A DNA stretch of 25,899 bases, taken from contig RAZP01000033.1 in assembly GCA_004028745.1 (NCBI GenBank), positions 1-25,899 of the forward strand. Direction: 5' to 3'. A program made the position numbers and the translations under genes. Below, piece by piece: positions 22,923-25,899 of this stretch (positions within the stretch are counted from its first letter, which is position 1; each line of letters opens with the position of its first letter). This DNA comes from Prosthecochloris sp. GTDB taxonomy: Bacteria > Bacteroidota > Chlorobiia > Chlorobiales > Chlorobiaceae. A model generated the notes under the pieces. The model had not been told where the DNA came from. It ran no database searches and saw only the letters and a list, made by a program, of their open reading frames with translations.

Positions 22923-23227
22923 TGCTGGAAGAAGGTATGGAAGAACGCTTGGATGACAGTGACAGCTTCGGCCTTGATCTGCTTGAACAACGTATTGAAC
23001 AGATCGTCGGACAGCTGACTGACTGCCGAAAACAAAATGAAATGCTGCAGGCGGAGATTACAAGTCTTCAGTCCATATTACGCTCCTGCAAGCTTCCGGT
23101 TTCCGGAAGCGGGCACGGCTCCTCGGACAACGGTTTTTCCTATGAGGAAAAAGTACAGATCAGACAGAAACTTGTGCTGATCCTGCAGAGAATAGAGGTG
23201 GAGCTGAGAAACGAAATGCCAGGTTGA
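22922..23227 (+). CDS. Small coiled-coil protein between pheT and zapA
   Basis: 101 residues from the ATG that shares a base with the pheT stop (TGATG). Residues 15-55 form a coiled coil (LLEQRIEQIVGQL, then NEMLQAEITSLQSIL), followed by a Gly/Ser-rich linker (SGSGHGSSDNG) and a second helix (YEEKVQIRQKLVLILQRIEV). There is no membrane segment or enzyme motif. The place between pheT and zapA and the coiled coil suggest a partner in cell division, in the manner of ZapB, but the sequence is not clearly ZapB and this is inference. An ATG at 22937 (MEERLDDSD) is an alternative start. Confidence 0.75.
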   Translation: MLEEGMEERLDDSDSFGLDLLEQRIEQIVGQLTDCRKQNEMLQAEITSLQSILRSCKLPVSGSGHGSSDNGFSYEEKVQIRQKLVLILQRIEVELRNEMPG

Positions 23228-23234
23228 ACGGTTG

Positions 23235-23498
23235 ATGGAAAAGATAAATGTGAATATCTTTGGCGACAGTTATCCTTTAAGGGTCGAGAGTCGTGAGTCA
23301 ACAGAGCAGGCTGCGTTTGAAGTGGATGAAATCATGCAGCAGTTTGCGGGAAAGGCACCCGACCTGGAGGTGAAAAAGTTTGCTGTGCTGGCTGCCATTC
23401 ATTTTGCTGAGAAAAAAAATGAACTGACAGCGCGGCTTTCATCGGTGGAGAAAAAAATTGCCCGGCTTAATCTTTTTCTCGAGCAAAATTCGCTCTAA
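23235..23498 (+). CDS. zapA: Cell division protein ZapA
   Basis: 87 residues. An N-terminal beta-strand domain (KINVNIFGDSYPLRVE, residues 3-18) is followed by a long helix (about 22-87) with the family's VKKFAVLAAIHFA segment and a C-terminal coiled coil (TARLSSVEKKIARLNLFLEQ). ZapA binds FtsZ and crosslinks its protofilaments at the division site. It begins 7 bases after the coiled-coil gene stop, so both are in the pheT operon. The ATG at 23235 is used; a TTG directly before it is possible. The 6S RNA gene lies directly downstream, as in many bacteria where ssrS is next to zapA. Confidence 0.88.
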   Translation: MEKINVNIFGDSYPLRVESRESTEQAAFEVDEIMQQFAGKAPDLEVKKFAVLAAIHFAEKKNELTARLSSVEKKIARLNLFLEQNSL

Positions 23499-23524
23499 TC
23501 GTTTACATTAGAAGTAGAAGAAAT

Positions 23525-23756
23525 ATCCGCACCGATTACAGGGGTGTTTTGTAAGTAAAAGAACCAACACTTAAGAACAGGGAGCTGTACTCTTCTTTTG
23601 GATTGCAGGCCTTACTGAGCCGGAAGCAAGGATGATGGTTTCAGAGGATGCCGGGGACGGCACCGCAGAGGACGCAAAAAATCTGAAGGAGGCGCCCACC
23701 GTATTGAAACGGGTTCTTAAATCTTACACATCCCTGACTGGTGCGGATTTTTTTTT
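23525..23756 (+). ncRNA. ssrS: 6S RNA
   Basis: A long closing stem is built by ATCCGCACC-gatta-CAGGG (23525-23543) and CCCTG-act-GGTGCGGAT (23732-23748), perfect apart from the internal loop, and it runs into nine T. Between them lies the internal GGCGCCCACC ... GGGTTCTTAAA segment that is recurrent on the 3' side of the 6S central bubble. 6S RNA imitates an open promoter and binds the housekeeping RNA polymerase. Size (about 230 nt), folding and place between zapA and rny agree. The exact 5' end is estimated from the stem. This RNA fills most of the 23499-23810 gap. Confidence 0.85.
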
Positions 23757-23810
23757 GCATTAAAAGTGCCCATGTTTCTCTGACGACGGGCACAAAAGGA
23801 GGAGAAATTA

Positions 23811-25385
23811 ATGACGATAGTCGTTAACCTGTTTTTAATAGTTCTTGCATCGTTTCTGTTTTTTGTTGTCGGATTCTTTGTTGGTCGTTTTCTTCTTGAG
23901 AAAATCGGCACGACAAAAGTACTCGAAGCAGAGGAGCGAGCTGTCCAGATTGTTCAGGAGGCCCAGAAAGAAGCCAATGAATACAAGGACCTGAAAGTTG
24001 CTGAAGTCAATCAAGAGTGGAAAAAACGCCGACGAGAGTTCGACGCGGATGTGACGGTAAAAAACAACAAGTTCAACCAATTTCAGAAGCAGATCCGCCA
24101 GAAAGAGAACAATCTGAAACGTCAGGGTCAGGAATTTAAGGAAAGTGAAAAAAAGGTTGCGGAGCAGCTCAAGGAGCTTGAGCATGAAAGGGAAACCTTG
24201 TCGAGCAAAGCAATGGAACTCGAGCGAATTATTGCTGAACAGAACCAGAAGCTTGAGACAATCAGCAACTTTCAGGCTGACGATGCAAAGCAGATGCTGA
24301 TCGAGAACATGATTTCCGTTGCCCGTGAAGAAGCAACTGAAACTATTCACAGGATTCATGAAGAATCCGAACAGGAAGCGGCCAGGATTGCGGAGAAGAC
24401 ATTACTGACAGCAATACAGCGTGTTTCTTTTGAACAAGCTACTGAAAGCGCCCTGTCAGTTGTTCACATTCAGAGTGACGAGCTTAAGGGACGTATTATC
24501 GGTCGTGAGGGACGCAATATCAAAGCCTTTGAAAATGCCACCGGCGTTGATATCATCGTAGACGATACTCCCGAAGTTGTTATCCTTTCCTGTTTTGATC
24601 CCTTGCGTCGTGAGCTGGCCAAATTGACTTTGCAGAAACTTCTCATCGACGGTGTTATTCATCCGGTTGCTATCGAAAAGGCTTATGAAGATGCCAGAAA
24701 GGAAGTCGATGACGTGATCATGAGCACCGGTGAGGAGACGCTTGCCTCTCTGCAGATCCCTGATATGCCCTCTGATCTTGTCTCGCTTATAGGAAAAATG
24801 AAGTTCCATACCGTATACGGCCAGAATCTGCTGCAGCATTCGCGTGAAGTCGCAATGCTTGCCGGCCTTATGGCTGCGGAGCTCAAGCTTGATGCAAAAC
24901 TTGCAAAACGTGCAGGGTTGCTGCATGACCTTGGTCTTGTGCTTCCTGAGAGCGAAGAACCTCATGCTGTTGCAGGCATGAAGTTTCTTCAGAGGTTCAG
25001 AGAGTCAAAGGTTGTGCTTAATGCAATCGGTGCCCATCACGGAGATGTTGAGAAGGAAAGTCCTATAGCTGACCTCGTCGAAGCAGCAAATGTTATTTCT
25101 TCTTCAAGACCTGGAGGACGCGGTGCTGTGACACCTGAGGGTCATGTAAAACGTCTTGAGAACCTTGAAGAGATTGCCAAAGGTTTTCCCGGGGTTATCA
25201 AGACCTATGCTCTCCAGGCAGGAAGGGAAATTCGCGTGATTGTCGAGGGTGAAAATGTCAATGACTCGCAGGCGGATATTCTCGCTCACGATATTGCCCA
25301 TAAAATAGAGGAAGAGGCAGATTATCCGGGTCAGATCAAAGTTTCGATTATCAGGGAAAAACGATCGGTTGCATATGCGAAGTGA
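23811..25385 (+). CDS. rny: Ribonuclease Y
   Basis: 524 residues, the usual length. In order: one N-terminal membrane anchor (about 4-26, NLFLIVLASFLFFVVGFFVG), a long charged coiled coil (about 35-190), a KH RNA-binding domain (about 214-280, GRIIGREGRNIKAFENATGV), and an HD-type phosphohydrolase domain (from about 335), with metal-ligand histidines in LLQHSREVAM, GLLHDLG and AIGAHHGD, then AANVISSSRPGGR. RNase Y is a membrane-bound endonuclease that starts mRNA decay. A strong GGAGGAG lies 8 bases before the ATG. The gene follows the 6S RNA terminator, so it should have its own promoter, not identified. A nested hairpin follows its stop. Confidence 0.97.
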   Translation: MTIVVNLFLIVLASFLFFVVGFFVGRFLLEKIGTTKVLEAEERAVQIVQEAQKEANEYKDLKVAEVNQEWKKRRREFDADVTVKNNKFNQFQKQIRQKENNLKRQGQEFKESEKKVAEQLKELEHERETLSSKAMELERIIAEQNQKLETISNFQADDAKQMLIENMISVAREEATETIHRIHEESEQEAARIAEKTLLTAIQRVSFEQATESALSVVHIQSDELKGRIIGREGRNIKAFENATGVDIIVDDTPEVVILSCFDPLRRELAKLTLQKLLIDGVIHPVAIEKAYEDARKEVDDVIMSTGEETLASLQIPDMPSDLVSLIGKMKFHTVYGQNLLQHSREVAMLAGLMAAELKLDAKLAKRAGLLHDLGLVLPESEEPHAVAGMKFLQRFRESKVVLNAIGAHHGDVEKESPIADLVEAANVISSSRPGGRGAVTPEGHVKRLENLEEIAKGFPGVIKTYALQAGREIRVIVEGENVNDSQADILAHDIAHKIEEEADYPGQIKVSIIREKRSVAYAK

Positions 25386-25427
25386 GGGAATAGTGACGAG
25401 AGACGAGTAACAAGTGACAAGTTCAGA

Positions 25428-25486
25428 AATACCGACAAAGGGCCTCATATCAAGAGGCCCTGCTTGGTTTTGCATCGGTATTTTGT
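25428..25486 (+). terminator. Nested hairpin terminator of rny
   Basis: An outer stem AATACCGA/TCGGTATT encloses an inner, stronger stem GGGCCTC/GAGGCCC (25440-25460); TTTTGTTTTC follows the outer stem. It starts about 43 bases after the rny stop. Confidence 0.7.
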
Positions 25487-25503
25487 TTTCTATCTTCACC
25501 GTA

Positions 25504-25899
25504 GCACTCAGCACTCAGCACTCAGCACTCAGCACTCAGCACTCAGCACTCAGCACTCAGCACTCAGCACTCAGCACTCAGCACTCAGCACTCAGCACTC
25601 AGCACTCAGCACTCAGCACTCAGCACTCAGCACTCAGCACTCAGCACTCAGCACTCAGCACTCAGCACTCAGCACTCAGCACTCAGCACTCAGCACTCAG
25701 CACTCAGCACTCAGCACTCAGCACTCAGCACTCAGCACTCAGCACTCAGCACTCAGCACTCAGCACTCAGCACTCAGCACTCAGCACTCAGCACTCAGCA
25801 CTCAGCACTCAGCACTCAGCACTCAGCACTCAGCACTCAGCACTCAGCACTCAGCACTCAGCACTCAGCACTCAGCACTCAGCACTCAGCACTCAGCAC
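25504..25899. repeat. Heptanucleotide tandem array (GCACTCA)n, at least 56 copies
   Basis: The unit GCACTCA repeats without a visible change from 25504 to the window end (396 bases, 56.6 units), and it continues beyond. All three plus frames stay open across it because seven and three share no factor (peptide repeat ALSTQHS), while each minus frame meets TGA. No start codon or ribosome-binding site leads into it, so it is not thought to be coding. Confidence 0.97.

Noticed and set aside
25504..25899. CRISPR array
   Set aside because: Units of seven bases in direct tandem without spacers are a simple tandem repeat, not a CRISPR array.

Overview
The window looks like chromosomal DNA of a green sulfur bacterium (Chlorobi; Chlorobium/Prosthecochloris-like). 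Three things point there. The metK-ahcY pair has a structured leader whose position and folding match the Chlorobi-only SAM-Chlorobi RNA. Several promoters fit the Bacteroidetes/Chlorobi form (TTG, about 19 nt, TAnnTTTG). The order pheT - small coiled-coil gene - zapA - 6S RNA - rny resembles that of the Bacteroidetes/Chlorobi group. The genus cannot be fixed from this sequence alone.

Layout. 1-2200: the 3' end of a MATE transporter, two gene remnants lying tail to tail (one a frameshifted phage-type repressor), and rubrerythrin. 2200-5460 (minus strand): a small membrane protein, a ferric-reductase-like flavocytochrome with its own promoter and a perfect 12+12 operator-like dyad, then arsC followed by an aquaglyceroporin, an arsenic detoxification pair in which the channel probably takes the place of ArsB. 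5460-8580: a repeat-rich stretch with an alpha/beta hydrolase, trpF and tRNA-Gln. 8578-11410 (minus): metK-ahcY, which make S-adenosylmethionine and remove S-adenosylhomocysteine, behind the structured leader. 11613-13185: a sugar-nucleotidyltransferase and a divergent Nudix hydrolase. 13230-19713: marR, a membrane fusion protein, an RND pump and a TolC-like channel, together a complete tripartite efflux system under a local regulator. 19800-20353: tRNA-Pro, -Arg, -His and -Glu. 20460-25385: pheT, a coiled-coil gene, zapA, 6S RNA and RNase Y. 25504 to the end: more than 56 copies of a 7-bp tandem repeat that runs out of the window.

The feature that ties the accessory parts together is a family of six small inverted-repeat elements (about 117 or 140 bp, ends GGGCACCTCTATTAATT). 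Four copies have a perfect 4-bp target duplication (ACAA, TAAA, TCTT, TGAA), so these are non-autonomous transposable elements (MITEs). They sit beside or inside RNA genes and promoters: 7 bp before tRNA-Gln, between tRNA-His and tRNA-Glu, and against the metK promoter. One copy carries a second, 179-bp inverted-repeat element in the place of its central hairpin. No transposase gene lies in the window. Apart from this family, the novelty is modest: most genes are ordinary housekeeping, efflux and detoxification genes.
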